A DNA stretch of 64,000 bases from Melampsora larici-populina 98AG31 (GCF_000204055.1 NW_006768788.1:695115-759114); one strand, 5' to 3'. Counted from the stretch's first letter, positions 22,688 to 34,016 are shown. Translations and numbers: made by a program. Notes: generated by a model from the sequence alone, not told the origin.

Positions 22688-23090
22688 CACCTTTCAACAA
22701 GGTTGAAGACAAAAGTATTCTCAGGTGTGTGTTGACAAGACAGCTCTGAGTATGGTGAAGACAATTAGAGCTTGAAGCTCGCAAACCTTTTAACAAGTTT
22801 AAAGGCAAAAATATTCTCATTTGTGTGTTGACAAGACAGCACTGAGTATGGTGAAGACAATTAGAGCTTAAGGCTCATACAACTGGTAACGAAAGGAGTT
22901 AAACAATAAAACCATAGATATTTTGTTCCAATTTGAAAGATATGAGGAACAAGCAAAACAAGGGAATCACAGCAGAAGAAGAACACAATACAAACCTTTT
23001 AACAAGGTTAAAGGTAAATGCATTCTCAGTTGTGTGTTGACAAGACAGCACTGAGTACGGTGGAGGCAATTAGAGTTTGAAGCTCACAAA
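22688..23090. repeat. Three imperfect ~100-bp direct repeats
   Basis: Copies start near 22688, 22784 and 22992. Each has AACAAG(G/T)TT(G/A)AA, ATTCTCA, TGTGTGTTGACAAGACAGC, CTGAGTA(T/C)GGTG and CAATTAGAG. The first two are adjacent; the third follows after ~110 bp. Confidence 0.8.
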
Positions 23091-24894
23091 TCTGACAACA
23101 CAAGGAGTTAAAGAATAAAACTAATGAGAAGAGAGAAATGTAGTAAAGTGAAACATAACCAAAATAGACACATTAATCTAGTCACACAACAATTGATAAT
23201 GAGAAAAATAAATACCTTTAGATAGTGTGTTCCAATTTGCAAGATATGAGGAGCAAGAGATCCAAAGGACAACAGAGGCTTGATACATACAGGAAGACAA
23301 AAGAACAAAGAAAACCCCTGAATTAAAAATTCTCACTATGATTTTTACACCCCCTTGCTTCTACTTATCATGATTCAAAACTCCTCTCTGGTTCATCTTC
23401 ACACCCATTTCAATACCATAAGATGAGCTAGTTAAACAACACTTACACACACATCACCCATGACTGGTCATGGTTGTCTTGACCAACAAACAATCATTTC
23501 CAACACAAAGAAACTCATGTTGTCAGTTTGAGTCAATAAAAGAGTACCCTTTTAAGAGACTGAAGCTGAATATGCTTACCAGTTTGTATTTTATAAGTAG
23601 GTGGCTTTGTTTCAATGAGATGAAATTATCTCTTCTATTGATATGAATTTGATCCAATGCTTGTTAGTAACTGTTGAATGTCCTCTTGGGATCTGATACA
23701 AGCAAAAAGGTACTCACTGAGCGCTTTTTTCTCTTGGCTATCAGATTGGAATAACACCATCAGGTCACGTTAACTTGAGCAGTTTCTGGTGAGAAATCAC
23801 ATTCTGAAAGATTTGAATTGTCTATTTGGTGGTGCATATTTCATTTTTGCATTTAAAAATGTACAGAATGTGATATCTGGTTGGAAATTCCTTGAGTGAA
23901 TGCACCCTCACACTGCCTGCATAGTTGCCTTGGCAACAAACATCCGAGGAGTCCTCATATGCCCCCCGAGGAAAAGGGCACCCAAGGAATGCCTCCGAGG
24001 CAAAATTTGGACGTTGCTGTTGCCTCGGATCCTTGGATAGAGCTTCCCTTGAGGTCAAAATCTGAGGTCTCCTTGGATTTTCACATCGGAGGGTTGTTTC
24101 AGTGTTGAGAGTCAATTAAAACTGTGCTATTTCATTTAAAACTCATGCTTCTTGGTCCTTTGAAATTCAATTAAGATAATTTTCTCTTTTGATACTTGTC
24201 AGTACTGAATTCAACAGAGTTCTTCTTTCTGATTGTCTTGTTTGGGGAGGGCAGTCTTTAGAAATCTTCTACTAGTCTCTTATTGGTAGATGACCTTCCT
24301 TCCCTTTCCTCAACCTCTCTTGTTAGAGGTCTACTAGTTTAGTCTGTACTTGAGTGTACCACATGAATAACACAATATCAATTCTCTTTGCCACTCTCAG
24401 TAAAGATTGCACACAACAGAAGTGTACTCCTCACAGTCCAAAAGAGGGCCAAGAGTCTTTTTACCCATTGGGTCAGGTCTTTTGCAAGCAAGAGTCAAGC
24501 CAATTCTAGTTGAGTGATAGGTCCATGTAGGACTGATTCTAGATACACTCTGGAGCTTGTTGGTTGATTCCAATTCAGGAGAAGTCACTGGATAGGATTC
24601 TGATCCTTTGGTAGCTTCTCTGTTACTCGTCTTGTGAAGTGCTGGTGCCACAATATTGAAATTTAATATGAGCTGATCATGTCTCCTGAAAATGCCGTGG
24701 GCACATCAAGGTGACAGTGGGAGATTAAAGTTTTGATTCAGTAGTGATTATATTGATAGGATAAGGATAAAAAACACTCATAAACCACAAGACATAATGT
24801 CAATTGGGGTGATTTCAAGTCCTAACATGTTTTAACCAATGATCACACCATCCAGTTCCATGTGATAGGGTTTCAGTCCCATATTTGCACACAC

Positions 24895-24902
24895 ATATAA
24901 AG
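24895..24902 (+). promoter_or_regulatory. TATA-like box (ATATAAAG)
   Basis: ATATAAAG lies about 62 bp upstream of the ATG at 24964, a sensible distance for a fungal core promoter of the following intron-less gene. Confidence 0.4.
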
Positions 24903-24963
24903 ATGTCTCTCCCCCTTGGTGCCAGTGACAACATCAGATAACTCATCATATTCAACAATATTC

Positions 24964-26862
24964 ATGACAGCTTACAACCAAGGAAACCTAGGGTCCTGGA
25001 GGCCATGGAGCTCTCTTCTTGTACTATTTCTGACATTCTTGTCTCTCAAGTTATGCAAAGGGCTTCAATCAGAAAAGGAAATATGGGGTAGTCCAAAATC
25101 TACATCAGAATATAGCTCCTGTCTGGAAGTGGATTATCCTCCAGATTATGATCCTCCAGAAGAATTCCACTCAGACTCATGTGATCTTGCTCAAGTTCCA
25201 GAATTCAATGGAAGTCTACACATGCGCACATCCATTCAAAACGCACAAATTGATGATGTCCTGAGAGAAGCAACATCAGTACAAGTAGATAGTGGATTGA
25301 AACAGATAGCAGCTTCAGCTCAATACCAATCAAGAAAAAGGAAGAACCAAATTCACAACATTGTGGAGTACAGTGATGGAAACATACTTAAGACAACAGA
25401 TATGGAAGCTTCTTCACCCTCAAATCTCAATTTACAAGAATGTATGAAAAAGGTCTCAAGGCCAAGAATCCATTCACAATCTCATTGGAAAGTCAGCAGG
25501 AGTCCCAGGGCAAATAACAAATTTTTCCTGTTTCAGAAGATTGGAACCATCAATGCAAATCTCTCTCCAACACTTTGCTACAAGATATTTGAGTCTTTCC
25601 TTGAGATATACAAGGCTTTGGAGCTCAAATGTGGAAATAATCCTGAAGCAATCAAAGCTGCAATCCAGGCAGTGAAGAATGCAAGCTATGGGGTTGTTAT
25701 GGTTTTTCTTGGTCTTATAAGGGTCTTTGAGGCTGAAGGCAGCAGGAAGAACAATCTTGAATATTTCTTGAATGATGGCTGGGATTATGTTGAAAATTTC
25801 TTTCAGAACTGGAAGAATGCAGAACTCAAAGATTTTGCATTGAGGGAACATACTAAATTTGTATCACAAAATGCATCCAATCCTTATTTCTACCTGAGGT
25901 ATTTGAAGGGAATTGATAATCCTAAGAAAGTGTCTTTCTTGCTGGTTTATACACTTGCCTTGGATTGGTCACAAAAGAGAGGATCACCTGTCATACCTGT
26001 AGATGGAATATCTCAGCATATACAAAGACTTGTGGATGTATATGAAGCTGATTCAAACTCAATTCAAGGTGGTCTTTATGGAAGGATAGGTATCAGGAAC
26101 CATGCATTCTGGGGAGTAGAACAGTTTTCAAGACAATATTGGTATTCATATGGAGATACCACCAAATCACCACAAGATGTCTTGTTATTGAGTTCAAATG
26201 CTGCACAGTTTCATGCCCCCATTGGCAGAGAAATGTGCAGAGCTGTTCATATCTTCTTTGAAGACCTGATCAGGGATTTGAATCAGAAATACTTGACAAT
26301 GAATGGACATCCCCATCTAAAATATGTACCACCTGAAGTGGTCCAAGATATGAACATCATAACAAAATCTGTCAGCATGGCAGAGTACAAAGTTACTGTT
26401 GTGGTACTCGGCATGATCAGGATTCTGAACAAAGAACACTTTACTGATTCCCAACTTGAGAGATTGATAAACCATGCATGGACCTTTCTCAAGAAGCAGT
26501 TTTCTGAATGGAAGTTGTTAGATTTTTGTACAAAAGATTCTCAACACCTCTTCAACTATGATTCTGTGCATCTTCAGTACGGCACCCAAGTTGATAGTCC
26601 TGAAGCTCTTTTTCTTGGGCTTGGTGGGTTCAAATGCAAGAATTACTTTCCAAAGCGGTGTATTGCTTATTTGTTTAATTTGTGGAGGAATTTAGTAACT
26701 CAAAGTGTGCCCGGTTCACAGGAATACATAGAAACTCCAGCTGCAATTCAAGACATCCCTTCAGGAAGCATAGAAAAATGGAACTTATTGCTTAGAAGTC
26801 ATAATCACATTTATCAATCAATTGGCATGATTTCACTTCATAAAACAGATGGAGACACCTGA
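24964..26862 (+). CDS. Predicted secreted/membrane-anchored orphan protein, 632 aa, duplicated domain
   Basis: A single uninterrupted exon. The first ATG is at 24964, giving MTAYNQGNLGSWRPW and then a hydrophobic run (SSLLVLFLTFLSL) ending in KLCKG, a plausible signal peptide or anchor. Residues ~40-190 are low-complexity and polar. Two related helical domains follow: residues ~205-290 (FLEIYKALELK ... VFLGLIRVFEAEG ... WDYVENFFQNWKNAELKDF) and ~424-521 (FFEDLIRDLNQKY ... VVLGMIRILNKEH ... WTFLKKQFSEWKLLDF). They share the pattern LG-x-IR and W-x6-F-x2-W-x4-L-x-DF, so they arose by internal duplication. No enzyme motif is visible. In a rust-like genome this could be a secreted effector-type protein, but function is unknown. 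It differs from its neighbours in having no intron. Confidence 0.7.
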   Translation: MTAYNQGNLGSWRPWSSLLVLFLTFLSLKLCKGLQSEKEIWGSPKSTSEYSSCLEVDYPPDYDPPEEFHSDSCDLAQVPEFNGSLHMRTSIQNAQIDDVLREATSVQVDSGLKQIAASAQYQSRKRKNQIHNIVEYSDGNILKTTDMEASSPSNLNLQECMKKVSRPRIHSQSHWKVSRSPRANNKFFLFQKIGTINANLSPTLCYKIFESFLEIYKALELKCGNNPEAIKAAIQAVKNASYGVVMVFLGLIRVFEAEGSRKNNLEYFLNDGWDYVENFFQNWKNAELKDFALREHTKFVSQNASNPYFYLRYLKGIDNPKKVSFLLVYTLALDWSQKRGSPVIPVDGISQHIQRLVDVYEADSNSIQGGLYGRIGIRNHAFWGVEQFSRQYWYSYGDTTKSPQDVLLLSSNAAQFHAPIGREMCRAVHIFFEDLIRDLNQKYLTMNGHPHLKYVPPEVVQDMNIITKSVSMAEYKVTVVVLGMIRILNKEHFTDSQLERLINHAWTFLKKQFSEWKLLDFCTKDSQHLFNYDSVHLQYGTQVDSPEALFLGLGGFKCKNYFPKRCIAYLFNLWRNLVTQSVPGSQEYIETPAAIQDIPSGSIEKWNLLLRSHNHIYQSIGMISLHKTDGDT

Positions 26863-28209
26863 GCTTCTGAAGGTCCAAATTGTCCATGGGACTGCCATCA
26901 GTCAAAGTGTCATCATATTTCACTTGAGAGGATACAGAATATTATATATGCATACATCAAGCCTTTTACTTAATTGTCACTCAGTAATGATGTGTTTTGA
27001 CTGAATGTGTGCAACTGAATCATAATTTATGTCAAGACTGTAGCTTCAACTATCTTAAAACACCTGGAGTCTGCATTTCCACAGGACAAGCCACAACACA
27101 TCATTTCAGTTGGGGGGTGGAGACAGAATGCATTTTACCAGTGCCAATTTTCTGAGAGAAGGCACACAAGACACTTGTTGAAGAAGTATTAGAGCTATGC
27201 AATACATTGTCTTTCATTAAAGAATTTTTTCCCTGTCTGGTATCATACTTTTCCTCATTATCTTGTCCTTTCATTGGATGAATCCTGATAACTTTATATT
27301 CCCCTGGATTTAAATGAATATGTGAGGTTTCCACCCTCACCAAGACTATGTCTGTCAGTTAAAGCACCTGATCATTTCAATGGAGCAACAAACCAGTTGA
27401 TATGTAAAGGTTCACAACTAGAGAAACCTGGGATATGACCAGAGCTGGAAGATATTATTGCTTGTTGTGACATATGATCAGGTCCTCAGCAGTGGATCAC
27501 AGGAAAGAAGATGTTGCTCTGGTGTTTTACTGTACATCTTGACAGCATCACATTTCCTTGGAGCATGGTGTTGTTTGTAGTCACTCACAGTATGTCTTCA
27601 TTGCTTGTGGTTGAGTTTCCAATGCATCATATGGCTATGCTTTTCCACATGGTTGGAGTTTATCCAACCTCTGCCAATTCCCATAAATCTTCTGAGTTTG
27701 TGTTGACTGAGCACAAAAAAGCTGTCACTTGCCTATCCTTTTGTGCCCATCTCAAGCAGGAGCCACAATCCCCTTCAGAGATCAAACAGTTCATATGGTA
27801 GTCATGCTTGGATGGAATGTGTAGGTGTCTTGACAGTTTCAAAATTGTGTTACAAGGGACCTTCTTATGGCCCTAGACTAAATTACTGTTGCTGTCTCTT
27901 GCCTATATCTTGCTAGTCTACTCACTTTATTCAGAATTCAAAAACACGAGGCAATCAGATTTGCCCAGTGACTCAATGGATGGTCCACAGAAGAGACCAC
28001 CAGACTGTCACCCATTTGGAGATGAATGGCCAACTGAATGTCGGTCAAAGCAAATCAATAATACGACGGCTGAATATTACTTCACTGAGTATGTGTGGTA
28101 TATGTCATCAACTACAACATCCTTCAAAAGCAAAACACTGGTGATACAATACCCACCTAAAGATACTCAATTCAATATCATTTATCTTGTTCACCATTAA
28201 GGTTCATAG
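26863..28209. other. Intergenic, no supported gene
   Basis: About 1.35 kb between the 632-aa gene and the sulfurtransferase. Short ORFs on both strands (for example 27511-27801) have no motif support. Confidence 0.5.
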
Positions 28210-29347
28210 CTATAGGCGATCCTGGACGCGAAGCACCCTCTCATCGTAGAGTTTAACCTTGGCCTGATCACTACCCGAGCAAATCTGAATCGCTAACCAA
28301 ATAATACAGGCTGTCATGCCGATCCCACAACTGGCAACCAATTGTTTTTCTCCTTGTTTGACTGCTTCCCAGCGCTCAGCTGAACCAAAAGTGGATATGA
28401 AGACTTCTTCCAGCTTCTTGGGTGATAAAAAGGTGCGGTAACCTTCTTTGTGTGTAGCCAAGAGTTCTGAGAATGGTAGAGAGAGTGAACCTGGAATGTG
28501 CCCACTCGATAAACTGGCCCTCGGCTCAGGTGCTGTACCATCAAACCTGTGATGTGAGCAGGCCGTACCACCGAATAGAATCAACTTCTTTAATTGGTGC
28601 AAAGTTCAATCATGGGGCGGATGATTGAGTCCACTGACCTTGGGCGGGGTCGAGCATCGAGGATTTCCATGCGTTGATCTGTGATGTTAGTAATGATATC
28701 GTTGTAACTGGTCACATATTGTTTCCCTTCATAATCCTCATGACTTGCTATAAGTTGATAATCTGATTTATTAACCGGACTTGGAGGCCCAGAGTCTGTT
28801 GGTAAGCCTTCAGCGATCCAACGTGGAAGGCCACCGTCAAGAACTGCAATCGATGGATGGTGAAATGACTTTTACGAGATGAAAATATCAACTTGTCACC
28901 TCAATGATCGAGTAATTCTCCCCAATCTAAGTGCCCGAGCAGCGAACTCATTCTACGTACGTGTAGGAGCCAGGCTGCGCGCGGCGCGGAAAATATGCCC
29001 AGAGAATCATAGAAGACTACAGTATCGGAAACGGATATTCCCAGATCGTTCATAGCCACTCGAAAGGTATCAAGATTGGGTCTCATGTGAGGTAAACCAC
29101 CGGCATAAGTGAGATCGGCAATTTTGTCATGATCGAAGAACACAGCATTAGGTAGTCGACGTCCTTTTTCGAATTCAGCTAAAAGAGAACGATTCGTGTT
29201 TGGCATATGCCAGGATGCATCCACCACCTTGAACTGGTGATCGGGTTTCTCGATTGCTTTTAGCAATTGCCTTGGGGTCATAAGTTTAGGAACAACGCGA
29301 GATGAAAAGTTCTGTTTGATGAAACACATGCCAAGTCGAGGGATCAT
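28210..29347 (-). CDS. Thiosulfate/3-mercaptopyruvate sulfurtransferase (double rhodanese)
   Basis: Two rhodanese domains in tandem, ~310 aa, usual length for the family. Exons 29347-28957, 28843-28639 and 28546-28210 join in phase. Domain 1 shows LLKAIEKPDHQFKVVDASWHMP, GRRLPNAVFFDHDKIAD, LPHMRPNLDTF and FYDSLGIFSAPRAAWLL. Domain 2 shows VLDGGLPRWIAEGLP, EILDARPRPRFDGTAPEPRA, SSGHIPGSLSLPF and the active-site loop LVASCGIGMTACIIW, whose Cys takes the sulfane sulfur. The enzyme transfers sulfur from mercaptopyruvate or thiosulfate to acceptors such as thioredoxin and is usually mitochondrial or cytosolic. The N-terminus (MIPRLGMCFIKQNFSSR) is basic and could target mitochondria. The 3' end of exon 1 is ambiguous, and the model used here shortens the domain-1 segment before VLDGG by about seven residues. 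Confidence 0.9.
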
Positions 29348-29511
29348 CTTGAGAATGCACCTGAGTAATTTGGAGAAATTATGAAAACCAAGATTAATAG
29401 AACCAGAACGAAGAAAACAATAGCGGAGTTAGACAAAGCCCCAGTAAAAGACTGAAGTGTCCCAAAGGCCCCGCACACCCTAGCTTGCTGCTTAACACAA
29501 GCCCCACCGAC
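29348..29511. other. Upstream flank of the sulfurtransferase gene
   Basis: Short promoter-side spacer ending where a Harbinger-type MITE has inserted 168 bp upstream of the start codon. Confidence 0.4.
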
Positions 29512-29514
29512 TAA

Positions 29515-30276
29515 GAGCATCCACTATCGTTACAGTAAAAGTTCAGTAAATTTTACAGTACCAATTTCAAAGTACAGTAAAATTAGGTACAGAAAGGTGG
29601 ACATCCACTATCGTTTCAGTATATACCATTCTGTACGGTACGTACCGTACAGAATAGACCCTGTCCCACAATCGTGCTCTCCGTAAAAAAACTGCAAATC
29701 TCAATCAAGTTGGACTTTTTGGGGTTGCTCATGAGTTGACATCTCAGTTTGAGAACAAAAAATAGTTTGGAGAATCATCGATTCAGAAACAACTGATCTA
29801 ACAGACGTTTTGAAACAAACGATTCAAAAAACGATTTGAAAACGAGCAATATGAGAAAAAAGATTTGAAAGCAAACGATTCAAAAAAGCTGATTTGAAAA
29901 CAGATGATTTGAGAACAGGGAGACTTGGTGACAGTGGTCAGCAGTAACAATGTGTGATAGGTATGCTGGGAATCAGGATGAATGGCAAGTTTGGTGTATG
30001 TAGGTGGATCGAGAGTAGAATCAAAGGCAGAGGTGTAGTCAAACTTTGACTTTTGGGAGTGGTGATGTGATGTGCGCCTCGGTAAAGTCCAGTACTTTTC
30101 CAGATACCGATTTGGTAGAGGTCCAGTATATTTGCTGGACCCCTACCGATTTTCCACCGATTCTGTTGGTACAGATCTGTATTTTGACCACGATTGGGAA
30201 TTTCGAGGCTCGGTACGGTAAATTTCAGTAAAATTTACCGTACCGAGGCCATTTACAGAGATGATAGTGGATGCTC
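29515..30276. mobile_element. 762-bp Tourist/PIF-Harbinger-like MITE
   Basis: The ends GAGCATCCACTATC at 29515 and its exact reverse complement ending at 30276 are flanked by TAA on both sides (29512-29514 and 30277-30279). A 3-bp TAA duplication with ~14-bp TIRs is the classic Tourist/PIF-Harbinger signature. There is no ORF with transposase motifs, so it depends on a transposase elsewhere. Sub-terminal ACAGTAAA and GGTACGGTA motifs recur near both ends, and a 28-bp perfect palindrome lies inside. Confidence 0.85.
29628..29655. repeat. Perfect 28-bp palindrome inside the MITE
   Basis: Self-complementary from ATTCTGTACGGTAC to GTACCGTACAGAAT, with the centre between 29641 and 29642 and no spacer. 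It may be a transposase-binding site or an end-to-end rearrangement product. Confidence 0.85.
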
Positions 30277-30969
30277 TAATACAGCTGTTTCAACAAAGAT
30301 TGATTTTTTTTGAAAATCTCGCCAATGTGCAAAACCCGGGTTTTGTCCTGTTTTGTCCCTCATCCGATTTTGTCTCTCCGCTAATTGGAAGAATACAGAA
30401 AAGAATAAACCTGTAAGTCAAATTTTGTCTCTGGTTTTACCTGCTGCGGAGACAACTTTCTCCAAAAAAAGTTGTCAACCTTTCTTGAAACGGCTGTAAC
30501 AGATGACAGATGCTCAGTGTCAGTGACCATGGTCTGACTATTGGGGTTGAGATATAAAGATTGCCTGCACATCAAGACACACTCAGCGTTCATCAAGAAT
30601 GAGAAAGAGTTGGATACTTCTTTTGAAGGGAAAGCATACGCTTTGTGCCTTTTCCAAGACCTTTCTGGGATCCCTTTAATCCAACCCTCATTGCCAACCC
30701 TGCTTATTGATTCTTGACCATACCAGATTATTGATAACCATAAGTGACTCTACAAATCAATCAAGAAATCTGATAAGAAATCTTTAGATTTCCACCCAAC
30801 ATCCCTCAATTTTGAAAAGCTATCATCCCCCAAAATGGGGACTTATTCAAGCTTTAGGCAAACCTCCTTGACTGGGGATTCAAAAAAAGGTACATAAGAC
30901 ATGTTCAAGGTTTTTTTCCTCAAAAAACACTTGTATTATATGTAAGGTCTACATTCCTCAAACGTAATA

Positions 30970-31245
30970 GGTGCCTTCAAAATAGGGAAAAGTTGAAATG
31001 TTGAACAGAAAAATTGGGAACCGTGTAATTACAATACAAGCGATACAACGCTGTAGTGAAATCATAGTTTTTCATTACACGCCTTTTTACTGCTTCAAAA
31101 CTGTGAAGCCCTATGAGGGAGGCCCCCTCCAAATACAAAGTCTAACTTTGTGATTGCACTACAGCGTTGTATTGCTTGTATTGTAATTACACGGTTCCCA
31201 ATTTTTCTGTTCAACTTTTCAACTTTTCCCTAGTTTGAAGGCACC
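30970..31245. mobile_element. 276-bp fold-back MITE with ~90-bp arms
   Basis: GGTGCCTTCAAA at 30970 starts an arm that is the near-exact reverse complement of the other end, through AAAAATTGGGAACCGTGTAA and TACAACGCTGTAGTG. Only a few mismatches occur over ~90 bp, with a central loop of ~95 bp. Both ends abut TA (30968-30969 and 31246-31247), which fits a Tc1/mariner-type target; an AAT duplication with one-base-longer ends is equally possible. Confidence 0.85.
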
Positions 31246-31451
31246 TAATCATATGATGAATCCTGAAAATTTATTACCCAAGTTTGATTGCATTCAGACA
31301 AATCCTGAGTAATGATTTTTGCCTTAGTCATTGTCTTCCCCCTCTGACTTCCCTGCCACATTGTTTTTTTAGCCAGCACCATGTCTGTATCCTTATATAT
31401 GCTGTACAAATATGAATCTGTCAATTTTCAGAGAGTTTGCCAGAAGGTTCC

Positions 31452-31492
31452 ACAGAACAACAGATACCCGAATTTTCTTTCTGTTGTTCTGT
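31452..31492. repeat. Short stem-loop, 13-bp arms
   Basis: ACAGAACAACAGA at 31452-31464 is the exact inverse of TCTGTTGTTCTGT at 31480-31492. An outer pair CAGAAGGTT/AACCTTCTG at 31441 and about 31508 extends it. It lies ~70 bp upstream of a small ORF. Confidence 0.7.
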
Positions 31493-31560
31493 AGCCAAAT
31501 TTCAAAACCTTCTGCAGCTTCTGCAGCCCTTTCTCCACATCCCAATCAAATTCCGCACTC

Positions 31561-31950
31561 ATGGATGAACAAACCACTGTAGCTACTCCCACCTCGAGCC
31601 AACCAAGTTCCCCTCAAGAAATATCAACACCATTTCTAACCCTCTTAACTTTTCAAGTCCATCCTTCGTCCCTTCAGGCTCTCCAAATCAACTCGGTGTC
31701 ACCAAATTTCCCCTCAGGAGTCTATCCCGCGTCTCTCTTGCAACCGGCCGGCATTGGATCTTCGTTTGCCTTGATGGCCTCCGTGTCTCAACCAACCAAC
31801 CTGTCACTACAAAACAATCAAAAAAATCAAAGGCTGCTGCTAACAGTAAAAAGAAACAAAAGTCTCAGTCGTCATCAACTCAAAAAGCAACATCCAGCAA
31901 GATACCAAAAGCGAAATCAGCACATTTTGTTGAGCACCCTTTGTGAATAA
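31561..31950 (+). CDS. Ser/Pro-rich ORF, uncertain, possibly frameshifted
   Basis: A 129-codon frame starts at ATG 31561 with MDEQTTVATPTSSQPSSPQE. A TATA-like TTATATAT lies ~165 bp upstream. After about codon 26, another frame gives a more natural low-complexity Ser/Lys-rich tail (TNQPVTTKQSKKSKAA and onward, ending VEHPL). This suggests an old one-base shift. Such N-termini occur on many transposon-associated fungal proteins. No domain is recognised and the gene may not be real. Confidence 0.3.
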   Translation: MDEQTTVATPTSSQPSSPQEISTPFLTLLTFQVHPSSLQALQINSVSPNFPSGVYPASLLQPAGIGSSFALMASVSQPTNLSLQNNQKNQRLLLTVKRNKSLSRHQLKKQHPARYQKRNQHILLSTLCE

Positions 31951-32687
31951 TTGTTTGCTTATAGGATTGGTGGGATTCATTGTCAGCAGCAGGGGTCAAC
32001 TGATCAGTGTCAATATCCCAGTTGACAAGGCAAAGACACCCCTGCTGTGGAGAGCTCTTCCAAGGGGCTTTCAAGTGTCTGTCAAAAGTCCTTTGTGTGT
32101 GCATGTCAATATGCTACATGAATCCAGACACAGTGCAGGTAATGTATGAAGTGTAGATTGTTTCCTTGGAAAGATGAGGCCAGGCAAATTTTCAGACAAT
32201 AATGGGGGCTTTCATGTCAGTTACCTCTATCTGTGGATACTATTTTGGAAGTTCCTACATCCTGCTTGCTACAAGGAGAACACTGATATAAATTTTGCTT
32301 GAGAAAATGTCTTGGCTGGGCAGTTGAAATGTTTGTCTTGTCATTGTCAGGCTCTTTTCTGGAAGCTTGTTTAAGAAACTTCAATCTTTGGGGTATGATG
32401 TTGATTTGCATTGTGAACTTTAACTCAATCAAATCTTGGGCTTTCAGAACAATCTTATACATACCATTCTGAGCTCGCATGGTAAATTTCAAGGTTTTAG
32501 ATGTCATCCTGAGGTCCTATACTCTGGACTTTGATTGAACTTGACCACTCCAAAATGCGGGTAGAGTTCATCAAAGAGGTTACATACATATGTATAAATA
32601 TTTTGCAACAAGAATTGACAATTGAGTTGATGATACAACAATTTAGTTGACACAAAATGTGATTGGAATTCAAACAGATTGAAAAAT
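31951..32687. other. Intergenic, no supported gene
   Basis: Only short frames, on both strands, without motif support. Likely 3' flank of the minus-strand gene ending near 32688. Confidence 0.4.
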
Positions 32688-33722
32688 TTACTGAAGAATT
32701 TTTGTCAAATAATATTTACCTAATGAACTGACTTGATCCTGATCATCCACTGATAAAACTTCATATTTTATCACTTGCTGATCTGGATCCTTCAATGATT
32801 TCAAAGTAAACTTTTCCACTTTACAGATTCGAAAAAAAGAATGCACGATCAAGATTAGCTTTTTGTAAACAAAACCAAGAAAAGAGATAAACAGAGAGCG
32901 ATTGAAAAATTGGGACGAACTGTAATGATCAATATTCCAAATCGAATCAGAAAAGTGATTAAAAACTTTAAAGATTGGAGTTTCTTGATGAATTAAATTG
33001 TCTTGAAATTGATCAAGACTTTCTAAATAAATCAAAATCGGTGAGGTTTGGGTTTTTGAAATGTTTTCTTGAGTTGAAGAAATTAAACTCAATACTTGAG
33101 TTAAACTTGATAGATTTGATTCAGGTGATCTGATCTCCGCAAAAAGCAAGATTCATTAATCTTTTGGAAGTATTTTGATTTTGTTTCTTTTCAATGAGAC
33201 TTACATATAAAAGCTCGGGTTTAGAATGATGATGGATAAAAGTTTAGGATTCGTCGAAGCGTCATTTGATGAAAGTTTAGATATCCTATTAAGAAGGTCG
33301 ATTAACTGAGATAATTGATCACAGAAACTGATACCATAAAATCAATTCCATGAGTTAATTTTACTATTTTTCTTCGAAACTTTGCAATCACATCCTTGAG
33401 TCTTTTTATGTAAAATCATTCACCAGAATTGGACATTTCCAAGCAAGAGAGTAAGCTGAGGATCCAAATTGGACAGATGAGCATCTGCTTCTAGATTTAT
33501 TTGCTGATTGAAATCGGCTTGAGATTTAGGTATGATGATGATGATATATTCATCATGAGCGGATCGATGGTTTAATAATAAATTCAATGAGATATGAAAT
33601 GCGAATGAGGATTGTAAATGGGTTGAAATGATTGAGATCGAATTGGGTTGAGTTTGTTTGTCTGATTTTAGCTCATAAGTTAAGCATTGATGAATGGGAT
33701 GTGAGTTGAAGTGATCTGGCAT
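32688..33722 (-). CDS. Uncharacterised spliced protein (RecA-like-fold small protein?)
   Basis: The start is ATG 33722 (MPDHFNSHPIHQCLTYEL). The first exon ends at 33424 with a GTGAAT donor. A middle exon encodes QLIDLLNRISKLSS and PKLLSIIILNPSFYM and ends in GTAAGT. A third encodes IRSPESNLSSLTQVLSLISS, SPILIYLESLDQF, FLGFVYKKLILIVH and LKDPDQQVIKYEVLSVDDQD. Alternating hydrophobic strands (EYIIIIIPK, PILIYLESLD) recall small RecA-fold adaptor proteins such as Elongator or Rad51-paralogue partners, but I see no Walker motif and cannot name it. The junction between the second and third coding blocks does not resolve in phase. It is divergent from the MCMBP homologue, sharing a 294-bp intergenic promoter. 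Confidence 0.5.
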
Positions 33723-34016
33723 TAAAGGTTTTGAGGTTAACTTCTCGTTCTTGATGTTCTCTTTGTGGTAGGTGAGGGTGGTTGTGCGGTGTCATTCTCA
33801 AATTTGGCGGAAACTATTGAAATTATGGGTTATGAGAAAGGTAAATCACGTGACTGAAACACGACACCTTGATTAGGAAAAAACTTGGCAGAACATCCAA
33901 ACTTCAAAGAAGCACGAACTACTACAAGGAAAGTTAGGCAAGTTAACAGCTCAAGACAAGGAACATAGAAAGAAAGAAAAAAGACGCGAAACAAAGGAAG
34001 AGTCGACTGCTGAAAA
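33723..34016. promoter_or_regulatory. Shared promoter of a divergent gene pair
   Basis: These 294 bp separate the ATGs of the minus-strand unknown gene and the plus-strand MCMBP homologue. Purine-rich (GAAAGAAAGAAAAAAG) just before the plus-strand ATG. No clear TATA box. Confidence 0.4.

Larger units (their letters stand above)
22245..24963. other. Gene-poor 2.7-kb region
   Basis: No supported gene. It includes the ~100-bp repeats described separately and a T/C-rich block at 24230-24330. The end (24880-24963) is the promoter and leader of the next gene. Confidence 0.5.

Noticed and set aside
22688..23090. CRISPR-like array from the regularly spaced repeats
   Set aside because: Repeats are ~100 bp, imperfect and only three, in a eukaryotic context with no cas genes.
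24230..24330. Apparent similarity to the 3' terminal region of the DIRS-like element (GGGGA(G/A)GGCAGT and CCTCTCT-type hairpins near 52620-52730)
   Set aside because: Only short CT-rich matches; could be coincidence and no recombinase or RT lies nearby.
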